The notes: a model not told the origin generated them from the letters alone. 64,000 bases of DNA from Rhodococcus sp. IEGM 1409 (GCF_030056735.1 NZ_JASHKN010000003.1:439437-503436), one strand, 5' to 3'; numbered from the stretch's first letter, positions 28,451 to 36,961 are shown. Numbers and translations are program-made.

Positions 28451-30043
28451 TTAGTTGCTCGCACGAGTGCCCACCGCGCTGGCTCGCTCGCGTGTACCGG
28501 TAATACGTTCGGCAGCGAGCCGTCCGGACAGCAGAACGGTCGGTACTCCCACCCCCGGAACGGTTCCCGACCCGGCGAGAACGACGTTGTCGAAGCCGCG
28601 GGCGAGGTTCTTGCGTCGGAACGGCCCCGTTTGGGTGAAGGTGTGTGCCGCCGCGAACGGGCTACCCGCGGCCATGCCCTTCTCGAGCCAGGTCTGCGGT
28701 GTGTCGACGTGATCGATCTCGAACGACTCGACCAGTCCCGTGTAACCGCGTTCCTGCAGCGTGAGGATAATTTCGCGGACGTAAGGCGTGCCGAGAGCCG
28801 ACCAGTCGAGCGGCGCACTGTCCAGATTCGGGCAGGGCGCGAGGACTGACAGTGGTTCACGGATCCGGCCGTCTCGCGAGAAGGCCAAACGCGGATCGGT
28901 CTGTGCCGGTCGGGTGACGAGCAGTGACGGATCACTCATCAGTTGCCCGCGGCCGCGGCGTGCCGTGATCTCGGCGAAGGTTCGCTTCCACGCCTCGCCG
29001 AAGTCGATCATGTGGTGTCGCTGCGCGGGCCATCCGTCGGCGACCGCAGAGGAAACAGTGCCGTGAATCACGACCGCGGACGGCGATGTACGCACCGGGC
29101 GCGGGCGGAATCGGGTATGCGGGCGCAGGAGCGAGTCCGTGACGGCCATGTCGGGGGTGAGGACAGCGGCGTCACAGTGGAAGCGCTCACCGTCGCTTGT
29201 GCGAACGGCGTGCACGCGCCGATCGCTCACTTCGAGGCGTTCGACAGTGCGGCCGAGATGCAGAATTCCACCGGCCTCGGTGAAGGCGTCGGCCATCGAC
29301 TCGGCGATCGTGTGCATTCCGCCCTCGGGGAAGTAGACGCCGAGCGAGGTGTCCATGTGAGCGATCGCCCCGTACACCGCGAGCGCACGAGACGGAGCAA
29401 CGCCCGCATACAGCGCTTGGAAGGTGAAGATCCGCCGAAGGCGAGGGTCGCGGATCTTGCGATCCACCTGCCCGCCCAATTTCCCGAATCCTCCCAGCGC
29501 GACGAGACGGCTCAGATCCTTGACCGCGGCACGCGAACTGACCAGTCCGAGGGGAGAATCGAAGTCGGCGTCCATGAAGCGATCGAATTCGGCGTCGAAG
29601 ATTCGGTTCAGCCATCGGCGCAGCGCGCGGTATCGCTGCGCTTCTTCCGGCCCGCAGACGCGGGCTACTTCGGCAGCCATGTCTTCGGGATCAGCGTGAA
29701 CGTCGAGAGCGGTGCCGTCCGCGAATCGCGCGTGGTACGTCGGATCGAGCTTGTGCACAACGAATTTGGGGTTCGTCGAGTCGGGGTCGGCGCCGACGGC
29801 GGCCAGGGCGTCGTCGACGAGTTCGGGCATCGTGAGCACTGTGGCGCCGTTGTCGATGCTGTAGTCACTGCCTTGGTAGACGCCGACTCGTCCGCCGACC
29901 GAGCTGTTGCTCTCGAGGATGGTGACGTCGCGCCCGGCGCCCCGCAGATACAAGCCCGCAGACAGTCCGGCAAGTCCCGCGCCGACGATCACGACTCGAT
30001 CGGTCGGCGAGCTGACGGTTCGAGTGCGGTGCACGTCTGCCAC
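28451..30043 (-). CDS. crtI: Phytoene desaturase CrtI
   Basis: FAD-dependent desaturase that turns phytoene into lycopene or a related polyene. The 530 residues begin with the dinucleotide-binding motif VVIVGAGLAGLSAGLYLRGAG (glycine motif at about 19-24) and an FAD-contact LESNSSVGGRVG. The C-terminus carries the bacterial-type desaturase signature GSGTVPGVGVPTVLLSGRLA. The start is GTG at 30043. The stop of crtE is 2 bases upstream, so the genes are co-translated. Number of desaturation steps cannot be read. Confidence 0.94.
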   Translation of the reverse strand: MADVHRTRTVSSPTDRVVIVGAGLAGLSAGLYLRGAGRDVTILESNSSVGGRVGVYQGSDYSIDNGATVLTMPELVDDALAAVGADPDSTNPKFVVHKLDPTYHARFADGTALDVHADPEDMAAEVARVCGPEEAQRYRALRRWLNRIFDAEFDRFMDADFDSPLGLVSSRAAVKDLSRLVALGGFGKLGGQVDRKIRDPRLRRIFTFQALYAGVAPSRALAVYGAIAHMDTSLGVYFPEGGMHTIAESMADAFTEAGGILHLGRTVERLEVSDRRVHAVRTSDGERFHCDAAVLTPDMAVTDSLLRPHTRFRPRPVRTSPSAVVIHGTVSSAVADGWPAQRHHMIDFGEAWKRTFAEITARRGRGQLMSDPSLLVTRPAQTDPRLAFSRDGRIREPLSVLAPCPNLDSAPLDWSALGTPYVREIILTLQERGYTGLVESFEIDHVDTPQTWLEKGMAAGSPFAAAHTFTQTGPFRRKNLARGFDNVVLAGSGTVPGVGVPTVLLSGRLAAERITGTRERASAVGTRASN

Positions 30044-30045
30044 GG

Positions 30046-31185
30046 TCAGTAGCTTCGCTTCGTGGCGGCGATCGCCATGTCGGTCAGGCGAGCCTTGGAC
30101 TCTGCCGTCGCCGTGCTTGCGTCGAGGGCGTTCGCAGCTGCCTCGACGAGGGTGTCGATCTGCGTTTCGACGTCGGTGACGGCGCCGAGATCGGTGATCA
30201 CCTGGCGCAGAGTGTCGACCTCGGTGTCGGTCAGATCGGTGCCGATTCCGTTGCGGAGCAGTTCTGCTGCGGCCGGATCTGCGGCGTCGGCGCGGGCAAG
30301 CGCCATCGCGAACAGCACTGTCCGTTTGCCGGCAATGAGATCGTCGCCCGACGGTTTGCCTGTGACGGACGGGTCTCCGAACACTCCGAGTAGGTCGTCG
30401 CGAAGTTGGAACGCGATGCCGATGTCGGTTCCGAACGTGCGGTACGCGTCGATCAACTCGGCGTCTGCACCGAACAGAGCGGCGCCGAGGTGCAGTGGAC
30501 GTTCGATCGTGTACGCGGCGGTTTTGTAGCGGTTGACCCGCATGGCTGCCTCGACGGTCTCGTCACCGCGAGCTTCGTTGCTGATGTCGAGGAACTGGCC
30601 ACCGAGCACCTCGGTGCGCATTGCCGACCAGACCGGGCTGACTCGTGCGGCCGCCTCGGGGCTGATCCCGGATTCTCGGATCATGTCGTCCGCCCAGGCC
30701 AAGGCCAGGTCGCCGAGAAGAATAGCGACGGCCTCGCCGAAGTGCGCGGAGTCGCCGCTCCACTCCTCGCCTCTGTGCTGGTCCTCGAATTCGACGTGAA
30801 CGGTCGGGAAGCCGCGCCTGGTCGTGGATGCGTCGATGATGTCGTCGTGGACGAGCGCGCAGGCCTGCACCAGTTCGAGGGCCGCGCATGCACGAATCAC
30901 CGCGTCCGCGTCGCTTCCGTTCGGGTCGCCTCCGGCGCCGAGCCATCCCGTCCAGGCGAACGACGGCCGGACGCGCTTTCCTCCGCGCAGGACGAAGGCC
31001 TCGAGGGTACTGACGGCCTTCTCGTATCCACCGCCGATGTTCGAGACGAGTTCGCGGCGTGAATCGAAGAAGTCGCGGAGCGCTCCTTCGAACATGCCTG
31101 GCAGTTCGAGTGAGGTCGGATGCGGTGCGGTGTTGGTCGAACTCTGTCCAACGCGCGCGGTTCCTGCGGACAGGGTGGCCTCCAA
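30046..31185 (-). CDS. crtE: Geranylgeranyl diphosphate synthase (CrtE/IdsA2-like)
   Basis: Trans-prenyl chain elongase supplying the C20 precursor for CrtB. The 379-residue product has GGKRVRPSF near 70, the first aspartate-rich motif LVHDDIIDASTTRRG near 112, and the second region FQLRDDLLGVFGDP near 270, in which the last Asp of DDxxD is Gly, as I recall for actinobacterial IdsA-type enzymes. The start shown is TTG at 31185, without a clear ribosome site; a shorter start is possible. It is first in crtE-crtI-mptA-crtB and divergent from metF. Rv2173 occupies the matching position. Confidence 0.92.
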   Translation of the reverse strand: MEATLSAGTARVGQSSTNTAPHPTSLELPGMFEGALRDFFDSRRELVSNIGGGYEKAVSTLEAFVLRGGKRVRPSFAWTGWLGAGGDPNGSDADAVIRACAALELVQACALVHDDIIDASTTRRGFPTVHVEFEDQHRGEEWSGDSAHFGEAVAILLGDLALAWADDMIRESGISPEAAARVSPVWSAMRTEVLGGQFLDISNEARGDETVEAAMRVNRYKTAAYTIERPLHLGAALFGADAELIDAYRTFGTDIGIAFQLRDDLLGVFGDPSVTGKPSGDDLIAGKRTVLFAMALARADAADPAAAELLRNGIGTDLTDTEVDTLRQVITDLGAVTDVETQIDTLVEAAANALDASTATAESKARLTDMAIAATKRSY

Positions 31186-31343
31186 GATCGGTATGTTCTC
31201 GCGCCGGAGGGTTACACGGAAGCGAGCTTGGGGCCCAGCTTAGTGGGGGTTGGAATCAACGGCGGTTCGGGCCGTGAACTGCGTGATCCTGACATTCGGG
31301 ATGCGCAGTCCTGGGCGATGAGCTTGTTTGCAGCTGGAAAACA

Positions 31344-31355
31344 TATGCTTGACCG
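31344..31355 (+). promoter_or_regulatory. Candidate -10 box for leaderless metF mRNA
   Basis: TATGCT at 31344-31349 ends 6 bases before the metF GTG, and no ribosome site is visible. A TTG-containing possible -35 lies near 31322. Confidence 0.4.
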
Positions 31356-32345
31356 GTGACATTCGATCCAGTCAGGGGCCGCTCCAGCGAGGGGTGGGCT
31401 ACCCGAACACCGTCGATCGTCGATCGGATCGCTTCCTCGACAGGTAGCCGCATTCCGTTCTCGGTCGAGTTTTCGCCGCCGCGCGACGCCGACGCCGAAG
31501 CGCGCTTGTGGCGTGCGGTGCGTACCTTCGAGCGGCTCGGACCGGCATTCGTCTCGATGACGTACGGCGCAGGTGGCTCGACGCGCGATCGTACGGTGCG
31601 TGTCACCGGTGAACTGGCCGAAGAGACGACCCTGCTGCCGGTTGCTCACCTGACTGCGGTGTCGCACAGCACCGAAGAACTTCGTGCCATGGTCGGTGCC
31701 TACGCCGATCGTGGGATCAGCAACATTCTCGTATTGCGCGGCGATCCGCCCGGCGATCCGCTCGGCGAGTGGAAGAAGCATCCCGAAGGCGTCGAGTACG
31801 CCGAGGAACTCGTGCGGATGGTCCGTGACCTGGGCGACTTCCACGTCGGTGTCGCGTCGTTCCCCGAGGGCCACTACCGCGCTCCGGACTTGGCATACGA
31901 CACGAAGTACCTGGTGTCGAAGCTGCGTGCCGGCGCCGAGTACTCGATCACGCAGATGTTCTTCGACGTGGAGGACTACCTGCGTCTTCGTGACCGGGTG
32001 AGTGCGTACGACGCAGAACAGGCCGCCAAGCCGATCATCCCGGAGATCATGCCGGTGACCTCGCTGCGTTCGGTGAGGCGCATGCTCGAACTGTCGGGCT
32101 CGTCTCTGCCTCCCGCCCTCGAACGTCGATTCGACGCCGCGGCCGGGAGCGGTTCGGATGAGAACCGTGCAGCGGTCCGTGAACTCGGCATCGATCTGGC
32201 CACCGAGATGGGTGAGCGGTTGATCGCCGAAGGCGCTCCGTGCCTGCACTTCATCACGTTGAACTTCGCGCGTGCAACGAGTGAGGTCCTGGGGCGCCTC
32301 GGTCTCACCCCTGACACCTCCGTCGGGACAGCGCAAGCCGTCTGA
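31356..32345 (+). CDS. metF: Methylenetetrahydrofolate reductase MetF
   Basis: Flavoenzyme reducing 5,10-methylene-THF to 5-methyl-THF for methionine synthesis. The 329 residues show the TIM-barrel family pattern: PFSVEFSPPRDADAE near 33, FVSMTYGAGGSTRDRT near 65, GISNILVLRGDPP near 125, and SITQMFFDVEDYLR near 195. The C-terminal CLHFITLNFARATSEVLGRL matches family ends. GTG start at 31356. It corresponds to Rv2172c and is divergent from crtE. Confidence 0.95.
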   Translation: MTFDPVRGRSSEGWATRTPSIVDRIASSTGSRIPFSVEFSPPRDADAEARLWRAVRTFERLGPAFVSMTYGAGGSTRDRTVRVTGELAEETTLLPVAHLTAVSHSTEELRAMVGAYADRGISNILVLRGDPPGDPLGEWKKHPEGVEYAEELVRMVRDLGDFHVGVASFPEGHYRAPDLAYDTKYLVSKLRAGAEYSITQMFFDVEDYLRLRDRVSAYDAEQAAKPIIPEIMPVTSLRSVRRMLELSGSSLPPALERRFDAAAGSGSDENRAAVRELGIDLATEMGERLIAEGAPCLHFITLNFARATSEVLGRLGLTPDTSVGTAQAV

Positions 32346-32357
32346 CCTTCGGAGGGG

Positions 32358-32377
32358 CGCTCGACAGCAATCGAGCG
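32358..32377. terminator. Short hairpin between metF and lppM
   Basis: 7-bp arms (32358-32364 and 32371-32377) around a 6-base loop between convergent stops. A weak terminator candidate. Confidence 0.45.
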
Positions 32378-32391
32378 GGAACCGCCGGGCG

Positions 32392-33171
32392 CTATTTCGG
32401 GGGGTATTTCGGATCCTTCGTGACACCTTGTTTCGTGACTGGTGTCTTCATGGCCGGTGCTTTCGCGGCGGGTGCAGGCTTGACCGGTGCGCGATTGCGA
32501 GCCAACCAGGCCATTGCACCGACGACGATTGCGACCCCGAGCGTCAGTCCGGCCACGATGCCGGCCCACCCGGCGAAGCTTCGAGTGCTGGGGTCCGCAT
32601 AGTTGACCTCGGCGCGCATCGTCGACACCTCACCGGCAGGCAACGTCCACGACACCCGCGAATCACCGTCCCGGGTTCCGTTCGTGGTGCCCACCCGTGC
32701 CGGGAATGCGATGCTGACCTGGACGTCGGCGCCCTGGGTCGGCAGCGTCTTCAGGTCTACCTTGCCGTCGAGTGTGACGGTGTCTCCCGAGCGCTTGAGG
32801 GTGATCTGGAACGAGCCGGATCCCTCGGCGTACATCGAACTCAGCTGGGCGACGTCACCGAAAGACAGATCGCTGAAGAACGCCTGGCTGCCGACGTATC
32901 CGTCCTTCTTGTACTCCTGGACCCGTACTTTGTCCTCCAGTGAAGACGGCGGGGTCAGCTGCGGCCCCTTGTCTGCCTCGTCCGCAGGTATCGCGGCGGC
33001 GACCACCTGACCCGACACACGATCGTTCGCGGACACGCCCATCGACACCTGCACGCGGATGCACCCGGCCAGCAAGGGAACCAACATCAGGGCGAGCGCG
33101 GCAACCGTCAGGAAGCGTTTCCGACTGGTCGGCTTGGCGGCAGGATCGGTGGACTGTTGCACACTGGCCAT
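32392..33171 (-). CDS. lppM: LppM-family lipoprotein
   Basis: Envelope lipoprotein of 259 residues (Rv2171 homologue). The signal peptide LTVAALALMLVPLLAGC ends in a lipobox with Cys37. A globular beta-rich region follows (about 40-205). A second hydrophobic helix near 213-232 (WAGIVAGLTLGVAIVVGAMAWLA) precedes a Lys/Pro/Ala-rich tail, so the protein is anchored at both ends unless processed. M. tuberculosis LppM affects phagosome trafficking and LAM-related envelope properties; that role is not expected to carry over directly. ATG 33171 is preferred; ATG 33198 is possible. Confidence 0.88.
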   Translation of the reverse strand: MASVQQSTDPAAKPTSRKRFLTVAALALMLVPLLAGCIRVQVSMGVSANDRVSGQVVAAAIPADEADKGPQLTPPSSLEDKVRVQEYKKDGYVGSQAFFSDLSFGDVAQLSSMYAEGSGSFQITLKRSGDTVTLDGKVDLKTLPTQGADVQVSIAFPARVGTTNGTRDGDSRVSWTLPAGEVSTMRAEVNYADPSTRSFAGWAGIVAGLTLGVAIVVGAMAWLARNRAPVKPAPAAKAPAMKTPVTKQGVTKDPKYPPK

Positions 33172-33227
33172 CGTGCCAGCCGCGGCGTAGCCAGTCATCG
33201 AGGCGGGGGCGTGTCGGCGGGTGAAGT

Positions 33228-34826
33228 TCACGGCCTGCTCGAACGACGCATCCAACGACGAGTCGCACCCCGGCGACTGTCGGACAGTGCGATTCGAGCG
33301 GCACTGCGACCACTGGCTCCGGACACACCACCACCGGGATGCGTCGACGCACCGGTCAGATACAACCCGTCTGCTCCCGGAACGCGATGTCCGGACAGTT
33401 CCGGAAGCGGTCGCCACAACATCATCTGATCGAGTGACATCTCGACGTGCATGACATTTCCGCCGATCATCCCCAATTCCGACTCGATGTCGCGGGGAGT
33501 CTGAATGAAGCGGTCGAGGATGGAGTCGGCGAATCCGGGCGCGAAGGCCTCCATCTCGCCGACGATTCGGTCGGCCTCCGCCTCCGCGACCGACGCCCAA
33601 TCACGATGTCCGCTGAGGCGATACGGTTGCCACTGCGACCACAGTGTCACCTGATGTCGACCGGCCGGGGAGATCGTGGGATCGATTCCGCTGAAACTCA
33701 TTCCGAGAACCGCCGGGCGAGGAGGAAGTTCCCCCGCCAGCGCTGCGCCGTGTGCAGTGCGCAAGTGGGCGCGATCGGAAACGAGCAATTGCAATCCCGA
33801 CGTGCTTTCCTGCGTCGTGGCGTCGCCGCGGTAGGACGGAAGCGCAGATGTTGCCAGTCGCAGTACCGCGCCGATGCCGGGGCCCACCCTGATGCGGCGA
33901 CGCCATCGTTCGAGCGTCTCGCCGTCGAAGCCGCCGCGGCCCAGTAGTTCGAGCGTGGTGAGGATGTGGCACCCGGCAATTACCTTGCGAGCGTGAACTT
34001 CTCGACCGTTCTCGGTCGTGACGGTCCAGTGATTCGGGTTCCGGCGGATCGACGTCACGCCGTCACCGAGTGCGATGGCGGCGCCGTCGACAGCCATGCG
34101 GGAGGCCAACGCAGTACTCAGCGCGCCGCTACCGCCGACTGCCCGCCCAGGAGGCAAGACGTGCATGAGGGCAGCGAAGCCGACCATCGGAGCGGTTCCC
34201 GGTTCCGACATGGGAGGCCCGGACTGGGCGCCGAACCACGCCAACGCAGCCTTGAGTGCCTCGCTGTCGAAATACTCGTCCAGCAGTGCGTCGCCGGGTG
34301 CGAGGAACTGCCGCGACAGTTCGCTGTTGCCGCGTGCGGCGGCGAGACCTCCGAACGCACCGATAAGGTTCGGTCCGGTGGGCGGCGCGGAAAACGCTAT
34401 CATGACATGTCGACTGCGCTCCGACCAGACTGCGACGAACCGCCGATACGAGTCGGCGTCCTTTGTCCCGCAAGCTCGTTCGATGGACTGGCAGGTTGCG
34501 TCGAGGTCGCGGTGAAATACGATGCCGGGCCCGTCGGTGCCCGGGGCGGGCGGCGCGAACGCCCACGGGTCACAGTCGATGTAGCGCAGCCCGTGCGCGC
34601 CGAGTCCGAGTTCCTCGATGATGCCGCTGTGTCGGATCATGAGGTGCGCCGACGACCCCCGGTCCACCTTGTAGCCGGGAAATCGCTCGACGGTCGAGAC
34701 GGCGCCGCCGAGAACCGTGTCCTTCTCCAGAACCTCGACCGACCAACCCTCGCGTGCGAGGTAGGCGGCCGAAACGAGCGCGTTGTGTCCGGAGCCGACG
34801 ACGACGGCGTCGAGAAGTGCGCTCAC
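33228..34826 (-). CDS. crtO: Carotenoid ketolase CrtO (CrtI-like FAD oxidoreductase)
   Basis: A 532-residue FAD-dependent oxidoreductase of the phytoene desaturase superfamily. The N-terminus has DAVVVGSGHNALVSAAYLA (glycine motif) and VLEKDTVLGGAVSTVERFPG. The C-terminus has GLYLTGASTHPGGGVSGASG. I recall a nearly identical R. erythropolis protein described as an asymmetric beta-carotene/gamma-carotene 4-ketolase; this rests on memory. It is 2 kb beyond crtE, separated by metF and lppM. GTG 34826 overlaps the GNAT gene stop by 4 bases, so the two are co-transcribed. Confidence 0.88.
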   Translation of the reverse strand: MSALLDAVVVGSGHNALVSAAYLAREGWSVEVLEKDTVLGGAVSTVERFPGYKVDRGSSAHLMIRHSGIIEELGLGAHGLRYIDCDPWAFAPPAPGTDGPGIVFHRDLDATCQSIERACGTKDADSYRRFVAVWSERSRHVMIAFSAPPTGPNLIGAFGGLAAARGNSELSRQFLAPGDALLDEYFDSEALKAALAWFGAQSGPPMSEPGTAPMVGFAALMHVLPPGRAVGGSGALSTALASRMAVDGAAIALGDGVTSIRRNPNHWTVTTENGREVHARKVIAGCHILTTLELLGRGGFDGETLERWRRRIRVGPGIGAVLRLATSALPSYRGDATTQESTSGLQLLVSDRAHLRTAHGAALAGELPPRPAVLGMSFSGIDPTISPAGRHQVTLWSQWQPYRLSGHRDWASVAEAEADRIVGEMEAFAPGFADSILDRFIQTPRDIESELGMIGGNVMHVEMSLDQMMLWRPLPELSGHRVPGADGLYLTGASTHPGGGVSGASGRSAARIALSDSRRGATRRWMRRSSRP

Positions 34827-35428
34827 AGCGGCAGTCCGCGGCCGAGGACCGCGAACGGTCGGTTGTCGCCGGCAAAACGAAATCTGCGGAGCACGTCACG
34901 AAAGCCGAGGCGACGGTACAGCCGCCAGGCACGGTTGTCCTCGTCGTACACCTCGGGTGTCGACAAGAGAACACTGCGTTCGGGTCGATCGACGAGGAGG
35001 TGGCGCAAGAGCGATTCGCCCAACCGGTGACCTTGTCCGTTCGGATGCACGTGAAGTTCGGTGAGTTCGAAGTAGTCGCTCAGAATCGCATCGATCTCGC
35101 TCTGGGGGCGACCCGAGCGCCGAAGCCCGTGAAGTACCTGCTGATGCCACCACTGGTCCGGGCTCCCGCGATACCCGTAGGCGATCCCCACCAGTGGCAG
35201 ATTTTCCGGCGACGGTTGTTGGGGAACTGCCAATGCGCCGACGGCTTTCCAGCCAGGCCGGTTCGCATGCTCCTGCCACATCGGTGCGCGATGGAACTCG
35301 GTTCCTCGCGGATAGTCCATCGCTGTGACGTACACGGTCAGTGCCTCGTGGAGTCGACTCGCGAATTCTTCGCGGTCGAGGTCGACCGTATGTGGTGTCC
35401 AGGCGATCTGCGGGTCGACCGGTCTCAC
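34823..35428 (-). CDS. GNAT-family N-acetyltransferase (Rv2170-like)
   Basis: A 201-residue acetyltransferase. The acetyl-CoA-binding motif A is visible as ELHVHPNGQGHRLGESLLRHLL near 128-150, followed by VLLSTPEVYDEDNRAWRLYRRLGFRDV, a typical motif B. The substrate cannot be inferred; the M. tuberculosis homologue Rv2170 has been reported to acetylate metabolic enzymes, as far as I recall. The GTG at 35428 has an AAGAGAAG site upstream; the open frame runs to 36211 but that part is antisense to the HEPN gene. First gene before crtO. Confidence 0.85.
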   Translation of the reverse strand: MRPVDPQIAWTPHTVDLDREEFASRLHEALTVYVTAMDYPRGTEFHRAPMWQEHANRPGWKAVGALAVPQQPSPENLPLVGIAYGYRGSPDQWWHQQVLHGLRRSGRPQSEIDAILSDYFELTELHVHPNGQGHRLGESLLRHLLVDRPERSVLLSTPEVYDEDNRAWRLYRRLGFRDVLRRFRFAGDNRPFAVLGRGLPL

Positions 35429-35461
35429 CTCTTCTCTTGACGGCGTGTCGGTGGGTGCAGT

Positions 35462-35467
35462 TATATT
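35462..35467 (+). promoter_or_regulatory. Candidate -10 box upstream of the HEPN gene
   Basis: TATATT stands out in this GC-rich context, about 109 bases before the HEPN start. It would place the 13-bp hairpin at 35501-35534 in the transcribed leader. Confidence 0.4.
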
Positions 35468-35500
35468 GAATAGGTCGAACAGATGTTCGATGTGGGTGAT

Positions 35501-35534
35501 CCGGAGATGCCCGAAGGGAAGCGGGCATCTCCGG
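35501..35534 (+). other. 13-bp stem-loop in the HEPN gene leader
   Basis: Perfect arms CCGGAGATGCCCG (35501-35513) and CGGGCATCTCCGG (35522-35534) enclose an 8-base purine loop. It is not followed by a T-run and lies 29 bases before the ribosome site, so it is better read as a leader structure than a terminator. Confidence 0.7.
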
Positions 35535-35575
35535 CCCACCTGGTCTTGGATCCTTACGGTGCAGGAGGTGCCCCG

Positions 35576-36127
35576 ATGTCCGAGCGTGTGAAGCCTGAAC
35601 GTGTGAAGTCCGAACGAACTCTTCCTGCCGAATTGTCGAGTCCGTCGGAGGCCGCAATCTCTCGATTGCCGATGTCGGCGAGGCGGTCGTTCGGTGCGAC
35701 GGCCACTGGCCACCGCACTGCTCGAGTGGGGAAGCCCGGTGTGGCGTGGGGGCTGCTTCGGAAGGCGGATGCGCTTCTCGAAGAAGCGATAGGGGCGGGC
35801 GATCCTGCCGACCGGTTCCGGTGTGCTTACCTGGCTGCGCTGCGTGGTGCCGGGGCAGTGTTGGCGGCAGCTCCTGCCGGTGCCGGTTCGAAGCGTAGGC
35901 GAACCGGAAACGCGTGGGTCCTGATGGACGCCGCAGCGCCCGCGTTCGGTGCGTGGTCGAAGTTCTTCGCGGGGTGGTCCGCAACGCGTGCGGCCGTGGA
36001 AACCGGTGTGTCGATCGTGATCACAGACACCGATTCCGACGCATTTTTCGCCGAGGTCGGTCGTTTTCTCACAGCCGTCGAAGAATTCATCGGTCAGGAC
36101 ACGTCCGCGCATTTGCAAGCGTCGTGA
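35576..36127 (+). CDS. SAV_6107-family HEPN domain protein
   Basis: A 183-residue protein. The N-terminal 50 residues are polar and contain a doubled RVKPE/RVKSE unit. The rest is an all-helical domain with GLLRKADALLEEAI near 65, DRFRCAYLAALRGAGAVLAA near 85, and WSKFFAGWSATRAAVE near 127, the pattern I associate with actinobacterial SAV_6107-type HEPN proteins. No RX4-6H RNase motif is evident, so catalytic activity is doubtful. The ATG at 35576 has AGGAGG 7 bases upstream; an in-frame ATG at 35483 lies within the leader hairpin region. Confidence 0.8.
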   Translation: MSERVKPERVKSERTLPAELSSPSEAAISRLPMSARRSFGATATGHRTARVGKPGVAWGLLRKADALLEEAIGAGDPADRFRCAYLAALRGAGAVLAAAPAGAGSKRRRTGNAWVLMDAAAPAFGAWSKFFAGWSATRAAVETGVSIVITDTDSDAFFAEVGRFLTAVEEFIGQDTSAHLQAS

Positions 36128-36273
36128 ACAAATGGTCCGTCCCGGCAGTCGTTTCCGGGGAAATTCCTGGTCTGCGAGGGCAAATCGAGCCGAATCGGGG
36201 CCCTTCGGCACGAATACGTACGCTTGTGGCGGAACTCGTACCCGGAGTTGGTGGTCCGAGACCTAAACTGCTC

Positions 36274-36310
36274 GTATTATGAAAACAGGTAATCGTCGAA
36301 GTTGATTACC
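36274..36310 (+). promoter_or_regulatory. Promoter with an inverted repeat upstream of the DUF3040 gene
   Basis: TATTAT at about 36274-36279 is a candidate -10 box. Just downstream, GGTAATC (36288-36294) and GATTACC (36304-36310) form a 7-bp inverted repeat with a 9-base spacer, suitable for a dimeric regulator. Confidence 0.45.
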
Positions 36311-36364
36311 CGCCGCCTCACACCGTGAGGTGGTTGCCAAACTTCCAGTGCCGGGGGAGGTACC

Positions 36365-36811
36365 GTGCCACTCTCCGAGCACGAGCAGCGCATGCTCGAT
36401 CAGATCGAGAGCGCTCTTTATGCCGAAGACCCCAAGTTCGCCTCCAATGTGAGGGGCGGCCGTATGCGGGCGCCGTCGAGTAGGCGGCGATTCCAAGCAG
36501 CGGCTCTATTCGTGCTGGGTCTGGTCCTGCTGATCGCGGGGGTTGCCCTCCCGCTCAAGCCGGGCGGTTTTCCGATCATCAGCCTGTTCGGTTTCTTGTT
36601 CATGTTCGGCGCAGGGGTGTTGTTCCTCTGGGGTGGTGGACGTAAGTCCGCAGCAGCTGCCGACCCCGCTTCCGAAGGCGGCAATCATCCGTCCGGTCCG
36701 CCGGGTAGGGGTACCGCCGGTGGTTCCGGTCGGGGACGCGGCCGGAAGTCCGGCGGCGGATTCTCGTCGCGGATGGAAGATCGATTCAAACGCAGGTTCG
36801 AGCAGGACTAG
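36365..36811 (+). CDS. DUF3040 membrane protein
   Basis: A 148-residue protein, homologous to Rv2169c by position and pattern. The N-terminus PLSEHEQRMLDQIESALYAEDPKFAS is the DUF3040 signature. Two membrane helices follow (about 44-60 and 68-90), then a Gly/Ser/Arg-rich tail and a basic C-terminal helix (RMEDRFKRRFEQD). Function unknown; it is a constant neighbour of mraZ in actinobacteria. The GTG at 36365 has GGGGGAGG upstream. Confidence 0.88.
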   Translation: MPLSEHEQRMLDQIESALYAEDPKFASNVRGGRMRAPSSRRRFQAAALFVLGLVLLIAGVALPLKPGGFPIISLFGFLFMFGAGVLFLWGGGRKSAAAADPASEGGNHPSGPPGRGTAGGSGRGRGRKSGGGFSSRMEDRFKRRFEQD

Positions 36812-36843
36812 CTCTCCCGCCCTTCTTCGGGCGTACTTCGAGA

Positions 36844-36891
36844 GTGATGCAGTTCGAGCGTGATGCAGTTCGGACATGATGCAGTTCGGAC
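36844..36891 (+). repeat. 16-bp tandem repeat, 3 copies, after the DUF3040 gene
   Basis: Units 36844-36859, 36860-36875 and 36876-36891 share GTGATGCAGTTCGGAC with one or two changes each. The array lies 33 bases after the DUF3040 stop. Confidence 0.92.
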
Positions 36892-36925
36892 GTGACGCCC
36901 TTTGCAGGGCACGGACGACCACACG

Positions 36926-36961
36926 TGTGGCGGTCGGCAACCAAGGTTGCCGACCGCCACA
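36926..36961 (+). terminator. 17-bp perfect hairpin after the DUF3040 gene
   Basis: Arms 36926-36942 and 36945-36961 are perfectly complementary with a 2-base gap. No T-run. Likely terminator separating the DUF3040 gene from the mraZ promoter region. Confidence 0.8.
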
